Shown here piece by piece: positions 51,236 through 60,958 of a stretch of DNA of 64,000 bases. The DNA comes from Rhizobium sp. Root274. Its GTDB lineage: Bacteria > Pseudomonadota > Alphaproteobacteria > Rhizobiales > Rhizobiaceae. How positions within the stretch are numbered: position 1 is the first letter of the stretch; each line of letters begins with the position of its first letter. The stretch lies in the NCBI RefSeq assembly GCF_001429245.1, contig NZ_LMJE01000012.1:1649-65648 (forward strand). Reading direction: 5' to 3'. Below the pieces are notes generated by a model. It was not told the origin of the DNA and made no database searches. It saw only the letters and a list, made by a program, of their open reading frames with translations. Both the position numbers and the translations under genes were made by a program.

Positions 51236-51682
51236 ATGAAAAAGATGCATGACACTTTTGTTCAGCTCGGACGCGGCACCCCTGGTTGGTTTACATGGTC
51301 GGCAAGGCTCTTGCCCGTCGGCCTTCTCGCTCAGTTCCTGAGCGCCGGCACAGCGCTCTTTCAGGATGGCGAGCTTTAGGGAATTCATGCAGCGGTCGGT
51401 GGCATCCTCGCGATCCCGGCACTTGCGCTTGTTGGCGGCAGCCTGTCACTGTCTCGGCTCCGGGGCTTCGGTTGGTGGAGCGGCCTCGTACTGATCCTCT
51501 ATGTGGGCCAAGTGCTACTCGCGGCGGGATCGCAGCCATTGCCGCTATCGTTTCATCCGTTCAACGGTGCTCTTCTGTTAACGGCGAGCCTCGTACTTCT
51601 GGCCAAGATCGAGAGAAGGCGCGCTCAGCCTGTGATCATGGACGCCGATGGCGCTCGGCTCAGCCGCGGTTATGGCGACTGA
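51236..51682 (+). pseudogene. Small integral membrane protein (DUF6220-like) with internal amber codon
   Basis: From ATG 51236 (GAGGAGG upstream) the frame reads 149 codons with one TAG at 51377-51379 (codon 48). Reading through gives about four membrane segments: WSARLLPVGLLAQFLSAG, GGILAIPALALVGGSL, GFGWWSGLVLILYVG and the FNGALLLTASLVLLAK segment. These resemble the DUF6220 pattern. A single TGG-to-TAG change would explain it. It follows the quinone reductase by 2 bp and belonged to that operon. Confidence 0.8.
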
Positions 51683-52002
51683 CCGCAACATGGTGTTGAG
51701 AGCGGCCGTCCTATCCTAGCCAGGCTTGCCTGGGTCGGATGTCGATCACGACAGGATGACACCCCTTGACGCTTCGATCATCGGGCTGGCTCGTGCCCGG
51801 CTGACTCAAGCCGCATGCGGCGTATAGCTCACCTGCAACTTGCGCTACGCGCAGCCCGATGCTGACACATAATCTCGTCTGCGCGTAGTTACTCCGCTGA
51901 CCGGCGGACGGGAATACCTTTGTCGCAAAAGCTACCGGAGACGGGGATCGATGCGTCGCTGGCGCCTCGTAGGCCGTGGATTGGAAAGTAAGGAATTTGA
52001 CT
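51683..52002. other. Intergenic region, no supported gene
   Basis: About 320 bp. A small CCAGGC-TTG-CCTGG hairpin lies at 51719-51731. No gene seen. Confidence 0.4.
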
Positions 52003-52554
52003 ATGACTATCAGGCTCGCGCTGGTCATCGGTGCATGCAACGGAGCCGGTTACTCCACCGCACTCTGTCTCGCGAAATCCGGTTTCCACATCATTGGAAC
52101 ATATGAGTCCCTCAAGGAAAGGCCGGCGGATGTATCACGAGAGATAGAATGGCTTGGGGTGAGTGCCGTCATGCTGAAGCTGGATCTCAGCTTGATGGAC
52201 TTGCTTCCCTTTGCACAAGAAGTGAGTGAGGTACTTCGACAAACCTTCAAAGCTGACAGATTGAGCCACATCATCATCAATACCGGGTTGGCGTGCGACA
52301 CACCTGCTGCTGCGGTGGAAATAGACCATCGGCGTTTGTGTGACATGAACATTCGGCTACCCCACCTGCTCACCGAAGCGCTGAGCAACATATTGGCAGA
52401 CGCTGGCGATTTCATTCTGATCTCCTCGTTCGCAAATCGAGGCCTGTCTCACGGATCCGCATCTTTACTTCGACCACATATCGCAAAGCGTCATAACAGG
52501 AGATCAAACTGTAAGTGCCTCGCCCTAGCTCTGGGCAGGTTTCGGCGAAGATGA
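52003..52554 (+). pseudogene. Truncated short-chain dehydrogenase (SDR) fragment, copy 2
   Basis: The frame starts at ATG 52003 with ALVIGACNGAGYSTALCL and follows copy 1 (31142) through HIIINTG and LPHLLTEALS to the active strand FILISS. After about residue 145 the SDR pattern ends and the frame runs on to 52554 in unrelated sequence. The YxxxK pair and C-terminal half are missing, as in copy 1. The two share an opening MTxRxALVIGAC and similar spacing. Likely non-catalytic. Confidence 0.7.
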
Positions 52555-53001
52555 GGTCGCGGTCGAGTGCGGCCAATCGACAAATCAGAGCGTGGGAGCC
52601 ATGAGGTTCCCGGCCTTTGGGCCCGGGTGGATTGCCACTATTGGCTCCAGACTGAAGGCAGCTCTTTGTCGGGCGCATATCAATGTTGCGGACTTCGAGG
52701 TCACCGGGTTCTTCGAATGCCAAGGCAACCTAACCTTCGATCGCGTTCGGGGATGATGCCATTTTCTCCTTGCGCTTCAGAATTGCCGCGCGAATGGATC
52801 GCGCATCTCCAGCTTGCAGAAGAGATCAAGATCGCTTCCGCAGTCTCCCTTGCTTGAAGGAATACAGCACTTGGCTGCGGCGCGGTGGTGGCGCGCGCCA
52901 AAGCTGATCAGTTCCGACATCCGACCGCAGCGGCACCAAGGCTCTCCCCATCCCAGCCCAATTAAGAAAAGAGGATGATCGAGAGCTACCTCGGTCTGAT
53001 C
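52555..53001. other. Intergenic region, no supported gene
   Basis: About 450 bp. Short frames on both strands overlap each other; none has family features. It may hold remains of the lost SDR 3' end or of another gene. Confidence 0.35.
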
Positions 53002-53943
53002 TCAGTGACGCTTTACAAAGCGGGAGATCGCATCCACCACTCCCGGCGCCAAGGGAAGATTGTCGGCAAAATAAGTCGCGATGTTTTCGTTTCGGTCATG
53101 TGATGCGACTGTCTTTAGAACATGGTTGGTGTCCGGAAGTAGAGCCAATGTGGCGTGTGGGGCAGCCTCATTCAGGCGTTTCGCATCGGCCAAGGACACC
53201 TGCAGGTCGCGCTCACCTTGCATGAAAAGAACGGGCTTGGGGGTCTTTTTCGCCAAATCTGCTGGATCAAGTGCGAAAGTGCTGATGAGAAATTGCTGCA
53301 CTGCCTGACCGAAAAGCGGGGCAAGCTCGGGCGGTATCTTCGAGGCGTCGACCTGCCGTCCAACGGATAGTTCGTCTATGGCATGATGTGCTGCATCCAT
53401 CAGAGGCGCAAAATCGGGATTAGCCAGCAATTGTTCTCTAAGGACTTCTCCGAGTGGGCGCCCTGCCGTTGCCACGAGGATGACGCCGCAGACATTTTCT
53501 AGTCTCTCGGCGGCAGCCAGTGCCACCAATCCGCCCTCGCTATGCCCTAGGAGCCAGACACACCCCGCCCCCGTCCGGCTACGGATTACGTCGATCCATG
53601 CGCCCGCATCTTGAACGTAATCATCTACGGTTACCGCGTTGGGATCTTCTACAGCGGCGTGGCTACCGAACATGCCGCGTTTGTCTATCCGAACGCTGCC
53701 AATTCCCTGTTCACCCAAACCTTCGGCCAGAAGTCGATATGGTGCCGCCCTGACGCCTTGCGGATTGTTGCCGTCCCGGTCCGTGGGGCCGGACCCCGGT
53801 ATGATCAGTATCATAGGCGCACTTTGCGCGGGAAGGATCATCGTCCCTCGCAGTGCACCTTGAGGACCTGGCGCCTCAATCTCGCCGATTACCGGTATCG
53901 AGGTGCCAAGGGCGAGCATTGCAGTGATCGTTGCAGATCGCAT
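53002..53943 (-). CDS. Exported alpha/beta hydrolase (serine aminopeptidase/esterase type)
   Basis: 313 residues. A weak signal segment (AMLALGTSIPVIG) is followed by ILIIPGSGPTDRDGNN (oxyanion), nucleophile LLGHSEGGLVAL (about 133-144), the acid in QGERDLQV and His in DTNHVLK. This is the pattern of secreted alpha/beta hydrolases often annotated as S9-like or serine aminopeptidase. Reaction on small esters or lactones is possible. Confidence 0.85.
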   Translation of the reverse strand: MRSATITAMLALGTSIPVIGEIEAPGPQGALRGTMILPAQSAPMILIIPGSGPTDRDGNNPQGVRAAPYRLLAEGLGEQGIGSVRIDKRGMFGSHAAVEDPNAVTVDDYVQDAGAWIDVIRSRTGAGCVWLLGHSEGGLVALAAAERLENVCGVILVATAGRPLGEVLREQLLANPDFAPLMDAAHHAIDELSVGRQVDASKIPPELAPLFGQAVQQFLISTFALDPADLAKKTPKPVLFMQGERDLQVSLADAKRLNEAAPHATLALLPDTNHVLKTVASHDRNENIATYFADNLPLAPGVVDAISRFVKRH

Positions 53944-54254
53944 CTAATGTCTCCGTAAAAAATGGTCTTCGAAGTTTTATCGATCGACAACATGACATTT
54001 CCGAGATCCTGTAGGGACGCAGAAAGCTAGGCGGCTTTGGACGAAGTGGCCTGCTGCTAACAGGTGCTGCTGGTTTGGGCGTTAGCCAACCTAGGGGCAA
54101 TCAAACTGGTGTCCCCAAAAGAGCACCGCTGCCACACGCGTGCAACGCCAAGCGTTAAAAGCCATACCGTGCCTGGCGTTTTCACATGTTGCAGGATTCG
54201 ACCCTCACCAACCGAGCCACGGGCAAGAAGACACCTGTTCGTAGCACTTGAGGA
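53944..54254. other. Intergenic region, no supported gene
   Basis: About 310 bp. AACGCCA and TGGCGTT pair at long range around 54144-54180. No gene seen. Confidence 0.4.
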
Positions 54255-54758
54255 TTAAGGTGTCGGCGCGGCTCCGTTGTCGCAGCTCGCAACGCTACAG
54301 GTGGCCTGCGCTCGTTCGGCAAAGAGCCTTGATAATGCCTGCGACGCGACAATCGCTCTCGGAAAGCCGGCGGGCACAGTGATCATGTAGACAATTTCCT
54401 TCAACTCATCCTCCGTCACGCCGATGTTCAGGGCATAACGAGCATGTACTGTCATGAGGTCAGTCATGCCCATGGCGGCGAAGGTAGCAACCGCTGCGAG
54501 TTGCCTTGTACGGTCATCAAGGCCCGGTCTCGACCAAACGTCACCGAGCGCGTAGGCCTCGGTCGCTTCCGCCAGAAATGGAAACTCGTCGCGCATGGTC
54601 TCGAGATTGTTTTGCGGTACGCCATTGTTGAGCTTGCTGACGACGGCCGCCCCTTTGGCGCGACGTTCCTCGACAGTATCTGCGAGGGCTGGATGCGCCA
54701 GAACAAGGACTGCAATGGTGCCAATTGCGGCAACAGGATAACGGAAAAAGCGAGCCAT
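54255..54758 (-). CDS. Exported carboxymuconolactone decarboxylase-family protein
   Basis: 167 residues from ATG 54758, which starts a signal peptide (AAIGTIAVLVLAHPALA). The CMD core is LDDRTRQLAAVATFAAMG (about 76-93) and GVTEDELKEIVYMITVPAGFPRA (about 110-130). The usual CxxC of AhpD-type members is absent in the core, while two cysteines occur near the C-terminus. It may be an isomerase or decarboxylase-like protein. It precedes the Atu4866-like gene on the same strand order. Confidence 0.85.
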   Translation of the reverse strand: MARFFRYPVAAIGTIAVLVLAHPALADTVEERRAKGAAVVSKLNNGVPQNNLETMRDEFPFLAEATEAYALGDVWSRPGLDDRTRQLAAVATFAAMGMTDLMTVHARYALNIGVTEDELKEIVYMITVPAGFPRAIVASQALSRLFAERAQATCSVASCDNGAAPTP

Positions 54759-54866
54759 TTGATTACTCCAATTTTTCAGGTTGACGCTGGGTCGAAGACA
54801 TTGAGTGGTCCGGCCTCGCCCCTGCGGAGCGCAGGCCAAAGCGGGCCTATCTTGGCCAAGTCGACT

Positions 54867-55226
54867 TCACTTGCGTCGCAAGATCATCCCAGCGTGGTGA
54901 AGCGTGTTCTCGTCAACGAAGACGCCATCTGCGGTGAAACCGGTGTCGTCCCGGTAATCAATCTTGTTGCCGGTGATGACATAACGGCCCTGGTAAGCGC
55001 TTTCGCGATTGCCGCGAGCTTCGTCGTAGCGACCATTGGGCAAGAGTTGGTGGCGAATGCGACCGTCATCCGTCACCCACATTCCGACGTATGGGTGGTT
55101 TTGTTGGGAGTGATTTGCGGACTGAGCGGGCATGTTGTTCTCGGTTTTTTCGTTTTGGGCCAATGCACCGAAAGCCGTGGCAGTGGCGACGACTATCAGG
55201 GCTACAAGCGGAAGAAAATTCTTCAT
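54867..55226 (-). CDS. Atu4866-family secreted protein
   Basis: 119 residues. A signal peptide (LVALIVVATATAFGALA) precedes the domain: HPYVGMWVTDDGRIRHQLLP, GRYDEARGNRESAYQGRYV and DYRDDTGFTADGVF. This is the domain named after Agrobacterium protein Atu4866, a small beta-barrel of unknown function found mostly in alphaproteobacteria. It supports the rhizobial origin of the window. The SDR at 55272 lies 45 bp upstream on the same strand. Confidence 0.88.
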   Translation of the reverse strand: MKNFLPLVALIVVATATAFGALAQNEKTENNMPAQSANHSQQNHPYVGMWVTDDGRIRHQLLPNGRYDEARGNRESAYQGRYVITGNKIDYRDDTGFTADGVFVDENTLHHAGMILRRK

Positions 55227-55271
55227 GACTTAAGCTTTCCTGGTGAGGTCTTGTCTTGATGGAGCAGCCTG

Positions 55272-55994
55272 TCAGAGCATCGTCCGTGTCGGGCGGACCA
55301 CCAGTTCGTTCACATCGACATCGTCGGGTTGTTCAATCGCGAAACGGACTGCGCGCCCGATGGCATCGGGGGTCAGCGCGATCGATCGATAGGTCTTCAT
55401 CGCTTCCGCCGCCACGGGGTCGGTGATGGTGTTAGCAAGTTCGCTTTCCACGACTCCTGGGTGTATGCAGGTCACGCGCAGTTTGTCATTTTCCTGGCGA
55501 AGTCCGTCGGAGATTGCTCGGACGGCAAATTTGGTCGCACAGTAAACAGCTGCGGTTGGGGAGGCTGATAGGGCACCGATCGAAGCTATGTTCACGATGT
55601 GCCCCGAACCGCGATTGTTCATTTCCGGTAGGACAGCCGCAATGCCATACAGCACGCCCTTAATGTTCACATCCACCATCAAGTCCCACTCGTCGACTTT
55701 GAGTGAAGACATAAGCGACAGCGGCATTACGCCTGCGTTGTTGACGAGGACATCAATGCGGCCATGCTCCCGCCGCGCTTCCTCTGCGAAAGCTGCGAAT
55801 TCCGCACGATTGGTCACGTCGACCTTGAAGGTGCTGACCTCGCCGCCGAACGACCTGATCTCTTGAGCAACACTCTCGAGGCGGTCTGTGCGGCGAGCGC
55901 CGAGCACAACCGTCGCGCCCGCTCTCGCAAGTTCGCGCGCGATCCCGACTCCAATGCCGCTGGATGCGCCAGTAATGAGAACAACTTTATCCAT
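55272..55994 (-). CDS. Classical short-chain dehydrogenase/reductase (SDR)
   Basis: 240 residues from ATG 55994 (GAGAGGAA upstream). Complete classical motifs: LITGASSGIGVGIA (NADP site), DVLVNNAGV, the catalytic Ser in NIASIGA and Tyr-Lys in VYCATKFAV. It reduces or oxidises a carbonyl/alcohol with NADP(H). The LysR gene opposite probably regulates it. Unlike the two SDR fragments in this window it is intact. Confidence 0.93.
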   Translation of the reverse strand: MDKVVLITGASSGIGVGIARELARAGATVVLGARRTDRLESVAQEIRSFGGEVSTFKVDVTNRAEFAAFAEEARREHGRIDVLVNNAGVMPLSLMSSLKVDEWDLMVDVNIKGVLYGIAAVLPEMNNRGSGHIVNIASIGALSASPTAAVYCATKFAVRAISDGLRQENDKLRVTCIHPGVVESELANTITDPVAAEAMKTYRSIALTPDAIGRAVRFAIEQPDDVDVNELVVRPTRTML

Positions 55995-56095
55995 AACTTT
56001 TCCTCTCGTGGTTTGGTGTTGAACTGAGAGTAGCCTTAGGACATTGTTGCGATAAGCCACCCTTAGCTTAACTCAGAGAGAAGAAAAAATAACCA

Positions 56096-56986
56096 ATGTT
56101 GTCGGACCTGAATGCGCTCGCCGTCTTTGCCCTCGTCGCAGAAGAGCGGAGTTTTCGCGCAGCTGCAGATCGTATGGGAGTGACGCGTTCAGCCGTCAGT
56201 CAGACGATCCGTAAGCTGGAAGAAGCACTCGGTATTGCGCTCGTGAACCGCACAACCCGTAGTGTTGCGCTGACAGAAGCAGGCGAGAGGCTATACGCGG
56301 AGGCTGTGCCGGCGTTGCGCGAGATGCAGGGCGCTCTAGATGCCGCCGCGAATTTGACCGGAACTCCGAGGGGACGGCTAAACCTCGCAGTGTCATCCAT
56401 TGCCGAGAGTTTTCTTTCTGGTCCTCTTCTCACGTCCTTTTTGGATCAGAACCCGGACGTAAAACTACATGTCACCGTGACCGACGAGGAATTCGATATC
56501 GTTGCGCAAGGATACGATGCCGGCGTGAGGCTGGGAGAGGTGATTGCCCAAGATATGATTGCGGTGCCGGTAACAGGCGAGCAACGTCAACTGGCTGTGG
56601 CGTCGCCCGCATATCTTGAGCGGCAGGGCATGCCAAGGCATCCAAGTGATCTTGCAAGCCGCCGCTGCATCGGGTGGCGTCGATCTGCGAATGTCGCACC
56701 CTATCGGTGGGAATTCTCCGAAAATGGGCGGGAGTTTTCCGTAGCAGTGGCGGATACAATCACGACCACCGACATGGCGTTGATGATCAAGCTTGCGGTT
56801 GCAGGTGCTGGCATCACCTTTGGCATGGAAGACAGCTTCCGTCCGGCGATTGCGCGCGGTGAGCTGGTGCCGGTTCTGGAGAATTTCTGCCCATACTTTC
56901 CCGGTTTCTATCTCTACTACCCAAGCCGACGTAACATGGCACCCAAACTGAGAGCACTGGTGGACCATCTGCGCAGTTATCGGTAA
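56096..56986 (+). CDS. LysR-family transcriptional regulator
   Basis: 296 residues. HTH: LVAEERSFRAAADRMGVTRSAVSQTI (about 13-38, shown in part) and EEALGIALVNRTTRS. The effector domain is of the DhaR/CrgA-like group (GRLNLAVSS, FLDQNPDVKLHVTVTD). Divergent from the SDR at 55272 across about 100 bp, the classical LysR-target layout. Confidence 0.92.
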   Translation: MLSDLNALAVFALVAEERSFRAAADRMGVTRSAVSQTIRKLEEALGIALVNRTTRSVALTEAGERLYAEAVPALREMQGALDAAANLTGTPRGRLNLAVSSIAESFLSGPLLTSFLDQNPDVKLHVTVTDEEFDIVAQGYDAGVRLGEVIAQDMIAVPVTGEQRQLAVASPAYLERQGMPRHPSDLASRRCIGWRRSANVAPYRWEFSENGREFSVAVADTITTTDMALMIKLAVAGAGITFGMEDSFRPAIARGELVPVLENFCPYFPGFYLYYPSRRNMAPKLRALVDHLRSYR

Positions 56987-57190
56987 GTGTGGCCCGCCAC
57001 GAACGCCCTGGTCTTTGGTGATGAAAAGGGAATCGGTCTGACTGTTATCGAGAACGAGCCTGTGCAAGTGCCGCTATCATTCGTTAGATGAACTTGGGCC
57101 CGACCGAACTTTCGGAAAACTCGTTTCGCAGAGATCCGAGACAACCACCACAACCGGACGCGAGGCCTATTTTTAGGCTCCTCGGGATTC

Positions 57191-57694
57191 TCATTGGTCC
57201 TCAGCGTACAACAGAGCAATATCTTCGTGATATCTTTTGCAGGGCCCGTCAGCGAACAGGACAATTGCTTTGGTTCTCCCAATGACAACGGTACAGCCAT
57301 TCGCGAAATGAAAACGCCTGTCGCCCCGTTTGGTCTTGATCATTGTCGGCACCTCATCCTGCGGCCTGACGTTTTGCACGCTATGCTGCGGCGGAGCCGA
57401 CCACATCTCAGCGTCGCTCACGAAAGCGCGGCCCGCTCGTTTGTCGTATATGCAGAGCTCAGATCTCGAAGATCCCCGCGTCTTATCTGAGATCAACATG
57501 GCGACTACACCCGCTCGGTCGTCGAAGCCAACAATTGTCGAGGCCAGAGAATTGCGCAGGCCGCTGGCACCCAGGCAGGCCTTTGTGACTTGGGCCTCGA
57601 AGGCCGCCCATGCGTCAGCGCTGGACCCGTTTGCGGGGCTGCTGAATGCGAGGAATGCAGCGCTTATCGCGCTGACCAGAATACGGTCCATCAT
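57191..57694 (-). CDS. Secreted hypothetical protein
   Basis: 167 residues, not recognised. Signal peptide (ILVSAISAAFLAFSSPANG) and a beta-rich mature part with four cysteines (KACLGASG, ELCIYDK, NGCTVVIG, DGPCKRY) that could form two disulfides. Start at 57694; the second Met gives the same signal. No partner is evident. Confidence 0.7.
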   Translation of the reverse strand: MMDRILVSAISAAFLAFSSPANGSSADAWAAFEAQVTKACLGASGLRNSLASTIVGFDDRAGVVAMLISDKTRGSSRSELCIYDKRAGRAFVSDAEMWSAPPQHSVQNVRPQDEVPTMIKTKRGDRRFHFANGCTVVIGRTKAIVLFADGPCKRYHEDIALLYAEDQ

Positions 57695-57983
57695 TCTGGT
57701 TCTCCTGTTATTTCTGGTGATTGTCAGGATTGTCCTGAGCGATGCTCTCCTTGAGTTTGCCCCAATGAGTGCGCGGCCCTAAGTCGTTCTGCAGCCATCA
57801 TCTATGACGCAAAGTCTGCCGAAATTTGCCCTTTCCAAGGTGGTAGAATTGTTTGGCTGATGCGTTTCACTTCAGAGCCGGTCCGCCCCCAATCATCGCC
57901 TGAGATTGTCATGGTTGCCACGCAATCGAGCGGCGCCTGCAACGTATCCCGTCACAACGTGGATCGTTATTCAGAGCATCGCA

Positions 57984-58919
57984 TCATCGTTGCCGATCTA
58001 TTCGAAGAGGACCGTCTTTCCATGTCGCGGCGACGAGCAATATGGCAATGGCGCCGACGACCAGTCCCGGCAGAAGATTCGCCGGAACTCCTACGATTTC
58101 GCTACGGCCGGCCAGTGCCCCTCCGATGTCGACATGAAGCGCCGTTGCGAGCACCAAGCCAGACACGTTGTAGACGCCATGAATGACAACTGCGACTTCC
58201 AGACCTCCTGTCCTCCAAGTGATCACCGCCAGCGAGGAGAAGAGCACGAGATAGGAAGTCAAGAGGTAGGGATCGGAAGTGCCGTGAAATAGCGAGAACA
58301 GGCCCGCGGTAAGAATAATGCCAAGGATCGCACCGCTGAGGGGGGCGAGCGTCCAGCTGCCTACTATCCGGAACATCAATCCGCGGAAGCCATATTCTTC
58401 ACCGGCGGCGGCGAGCGGTGTCAGGATCATGCCAGTTATGAAGAAGGCCACGACATCCACGTGGCTCCAAGTTATGGTGTCGCCCGGCATGAAAAGCGAT
58501 GTCAGCGACATCGGGATCAGCACCAAAGGGCCAATGACCAGTAAGGAACGGCCGAACATGTCGAACCGAAAGCAGCCGGTGACCGAATGCAATGAACCGG
58601 CAGGAAGACCGTAGAAAACACGCTGCAAAAGCATGCTGTACGGTATGAGCAACGCCAACGCCAAAGATGTGGCTGCGTGCGCGAGCGGTGTGAAGCCGCT
58701 GCGCCCAAACATGTTGGCATCAATGAAAGAGGCACCGGCGAGGCCAAGATTGGCAAAGCCGATCAATCCCCCAAACAACAGCAGAATTACCGTTAGGCCG
58801 CGCAGGATATGTCTCTTTCGTCCCGCAAAAGCACGGTGATATTCCACCTCAGTAGGCAGATGCCCTTGTGGAGCCACGGCCTTGGGCCGGGAGAAACCTT
58901 GCTCGCGGTCGTTAGTCAT
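57984..58919 (-). CDS. CPBP-family intramembrane metalloprotease
   Basis: 311 residues with about eight membrane segments. Active motifs: EEYGFRG (about 168-174), FSLFHG (about 208-213) and VIHGVYN (about 243-249). It is the second CPBP protein of the window and longer than that at 45482. Family roles include proteolysis of membrane substrates; the substrate here is unknown. Confidence 0.88.
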   Translation of the reverse strand: MTNDREQGFSRPKAVAPQGHLPTEVEYHRAFAGRKRHILRGLTVILLLFGGLIGFANLGLAGASFIDANMFGRSGFTPLAHAATSLALALLIPYSMLLQRVFYGLPAGSLHSVTGCFRFDMFGRSLLVIGPLVLIPMSLTSLFMPGDTITWSHVDVVAFFITGMILTPLAAAGEEYGFRGLMFRIVGSWTLAPLSGAILGIILTAGLFSLFHGTSDPYLLTSYLVLFSSLAVITWRTGGLEVAVVIHGVYNVSGLVLATALHVDIGGALAGRSEIVGVPANLLPGLVVGAIAILLVAATWKDGPLRIDRQR

Positions 58920-59418
58920 ATCATTTCCTGTTGCTGAAGATTCGGTCTGGTCCTTGGAGACGAGGCCAAATTTTGGTTTTGGTAGATTGTTTCTGAATTG
59001 GTATCAGGGGCACAGCCATGAGGCCGTACCAGCGAGGATGTCGTTGGCCTTCCGGTGCACAAACACTGCGCATTGGCTCTCCCAGAGAAACAGGCGTTGG
59101 CACGCCTGCTCGGCCGAGTTCCGCAGGGTAGCGCTTCAACGGCTCGCCATGGCCGCTCGCGGTTCAAAAAGCAGTAAAAGATTGCAGCAACATTGCGTGA
59201 AACGAGAAAAATACGAGAGCCAGATTGGCGATGGCCGCTCACGACTCTGATAGTTGACCAAGAAGACGTTCTCTCGGGCGCGTGCAAAATAGCCGTGTGG
59301 CGTGCCTACTCTTGTTCACACGTCTACCCTCCCAATTTTCTACACGGTAGAAGGTTGCCAGAATGACGGGGTGAAGCCTGGTTGTGGCGCGTCCGACTCC
59401 ATCCCCGTGGCCAAAACA
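58920..59418. other. Intergenic region, no supported gene
   Basis: About 500 bp. Frames here are antisense to one another and without family features. No clear hairpin or operator. Confidence 0.4.
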
Positions 59419-59838
59419 CTAGAGATGTGCGCCTTTAGCGGTCCACACCGCCATTTCTCCATCCGCAATTGTCAGCGATACGCGCCACTGGTTCGTTCGG
59501 CGAAGAACATAAACGTGTTCCCACGTCGCGATCAGCTGCTTCTCCTCGCCATACATCCGGTAAACCATGCGTGCTTGTGCCACCTTGGGGAAAAGCTCGA
59601 TTGCGGGAAGCAGCTCTCCCGTGGGATTGACGATGCCCTGATCGCTGTAGAACTTTAACAGCGTCGAGCAATGTGCGTGAATCGCCCGTCGGTCCATCGC
59701 GAAGTTCCAACCAGGGGTCGGAAACAATCTCACGTCGTCCCAAAGTTCGCTGATTGCGTCCGCGTCTCTGCGCGCAAATGCATCGATGTAAGTGTGGAAG
59801 AAAGCGTTGATCTCGTCGTGGAATGTCATGTCGGTCAT
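59419..59838 (-). CDS. SnoaL-like (NTF2-fold) protein
   Basis: 139 residues. Pattern: FFHTYIDAFARRDADAISELWDDVRLFPTPG, then ARMVYRMYGEEKQLIATWEHVYVLRR and WRVSLTIADGEMAVW. Polyketide-cyclase/NTF2-like fold, cytosolic. It stands alone. A third such protein in the window (with 38686 and 40057), though they are not close to each other in sequence. Confidence 0.82.
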   Translation of the reverse strand: MTDMTFHDEINAFFHTYIDAFARRDADAISELWDDVRLFPTPGWNFAMDRRAIHAHCSTLLKFYSDQGIVNPTGELLPAIELFPKVAQARMVYRMYGEEKQLIATWEHVYVLRRTNQWRVSLTIADGEMAVWTAKGAHL

Positions 59839-60274
59839 TTACCTTGAAGAGGCTTCCCGATGAATTCATGGAACAGTTCAGTCGGTGAGGCGCCCTTTTC
59901 GGGAACGCTCTTGCCGCAGAATTAGGCGGCACTTGCGCTCCGATATTGATGCAAATGTGTGCATTCAACACATCTGCAACCTGCGTGCGCGCTGTAATTA
60001 ATGCGTTCAACCTTCGGACGCCTAGTCAGCCTTCAGGGAGTCTTTATAAGAGGAATGACCGGGGATCACTCAACACGCTTCGCATGTTCCATAATTCAAC
60101 GTTACGCTGCAGCCCACGCTCCGCTTGCATCAAGCTACTGGATTTTCAATAGCGTACTAACGTGCGGGCCGACGGTTCACATCCCTTCAAGAGCGTTTAG
60201 TCGCGGCAAGGCAATTCTTTTGAACTGCCTCCGACCCGCGTTACAACTGTTCCGCGGCCCTCTAATGAGCCGGC
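59839..60274. other. Intergenic region with T-arm-like fragment, no gene
   Basis: GGTTCACATCC at 60174-60184, followed by CTTCAAGAGCG, resembles the fragments at 11009 and 29500. No intact tRNA fold is visible. Nothing else recognised. Confidence 0.4.
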
Positions 60275-60958
60275 CTATATCGCTGCACTAACTATGAAGA
60301 TGCTGGTGATACGATCTGCCTTGATGCGGGGCTCGTCTGTCGCATTCGGCTCCAATACGCCGCCGACAGCAACAGTGTCACCGAGCTTCAGGTGCTGCCT
60401 CCCAACGGTGTCGAAGGGGTTATAGTTGAGCGAAGATGACTCTACTGTCATCCGAATGCCGCCCGTTTGCACGACCAGCACGCCCTTATCGATTTCGACG
60501 ATTACACCAGTGAGACTGACCCGTCCATCGATGGGGCCAAACCCTAGGTTCGGCGGGAGTGTCAAAGCGTCGATATCGGATGCGCTGACCGCGGAGCCGC
60601 TGAGAGCGAAGTAGGCGTTTCGATCCTCGACGTACACGGCTATGACATCCACAACCCCATCGGCGTTTAGTGCATTCGGCCCAATCGCGCCGACCGCCCT
60701 GATGTTATCCCCGATACCCAGAACCGGACGTCTGTCTGGCAGAATTTCCGGCCATCCATTAAACTGGATGTTCAACCGCCCACCATCCGACCTTACGACG
60801 TAGTAATTTTCATATGCATCCACGACCTGACCTGAGATCGTGAGAAGAGCCTCCGTGGACTGTTCGCTCTGCGTAACTTGCGCAAGTGTTGCGTTGGGTG
60901 CGCTCGTCAGCAACAAAGCCGTACCCAATACTGCCAACCAAGAGACTGATTTGAGCAT
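60275..60958 (-). CDS. Secreted protein with OB-like/DUF5666-type repeats
   Basis: 227 residues. Signal peptide (AVLGTALLLTSAPNATLA), then two beta-rich repeats with alternating pattern: LLTISGQVVDAYENYYVV...IGDNIRAVGAI and VSLTGVIVEIDKGVLVV...LGDTVAVGGVL. These look like OB-type folds of the DUF5666 kind, usually extracytoplasmic and metal- or ligand-binding. Function unknown. Confidence 0.75.
   Translation of the reverse strand: MLKSVSWLAVLGTALLLTSAPNATLAQVTQSEQSTEALLTISGQVVDAYENYYVVRSDGGRLNIQFNGWPEILPDRRPVLGIGDNIRAVGAIGPNALNADGVVDVIAVYVEDRNAYFALSGSAVSASDIDALTLPPNLGFGPIDGRVSLTGVIVEIDKGVLVVQTGGIRMTVESSSLNYNPFDTVGRQHLKLGDTVAVGGVLEPNATDEPRIKADRITSIFIVSAAI

Noticed and set aside
52412..52723. 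Minus-strand frame overlapping the end of the second SDR fragment
   Set aside because: No start signal or family; could be a remnant but cannot be supported.
57330..57782. Plus-strand frame opposite the secreted protein at 57191
   Set aside because: Shadow of a gene with a clear signal peptide.
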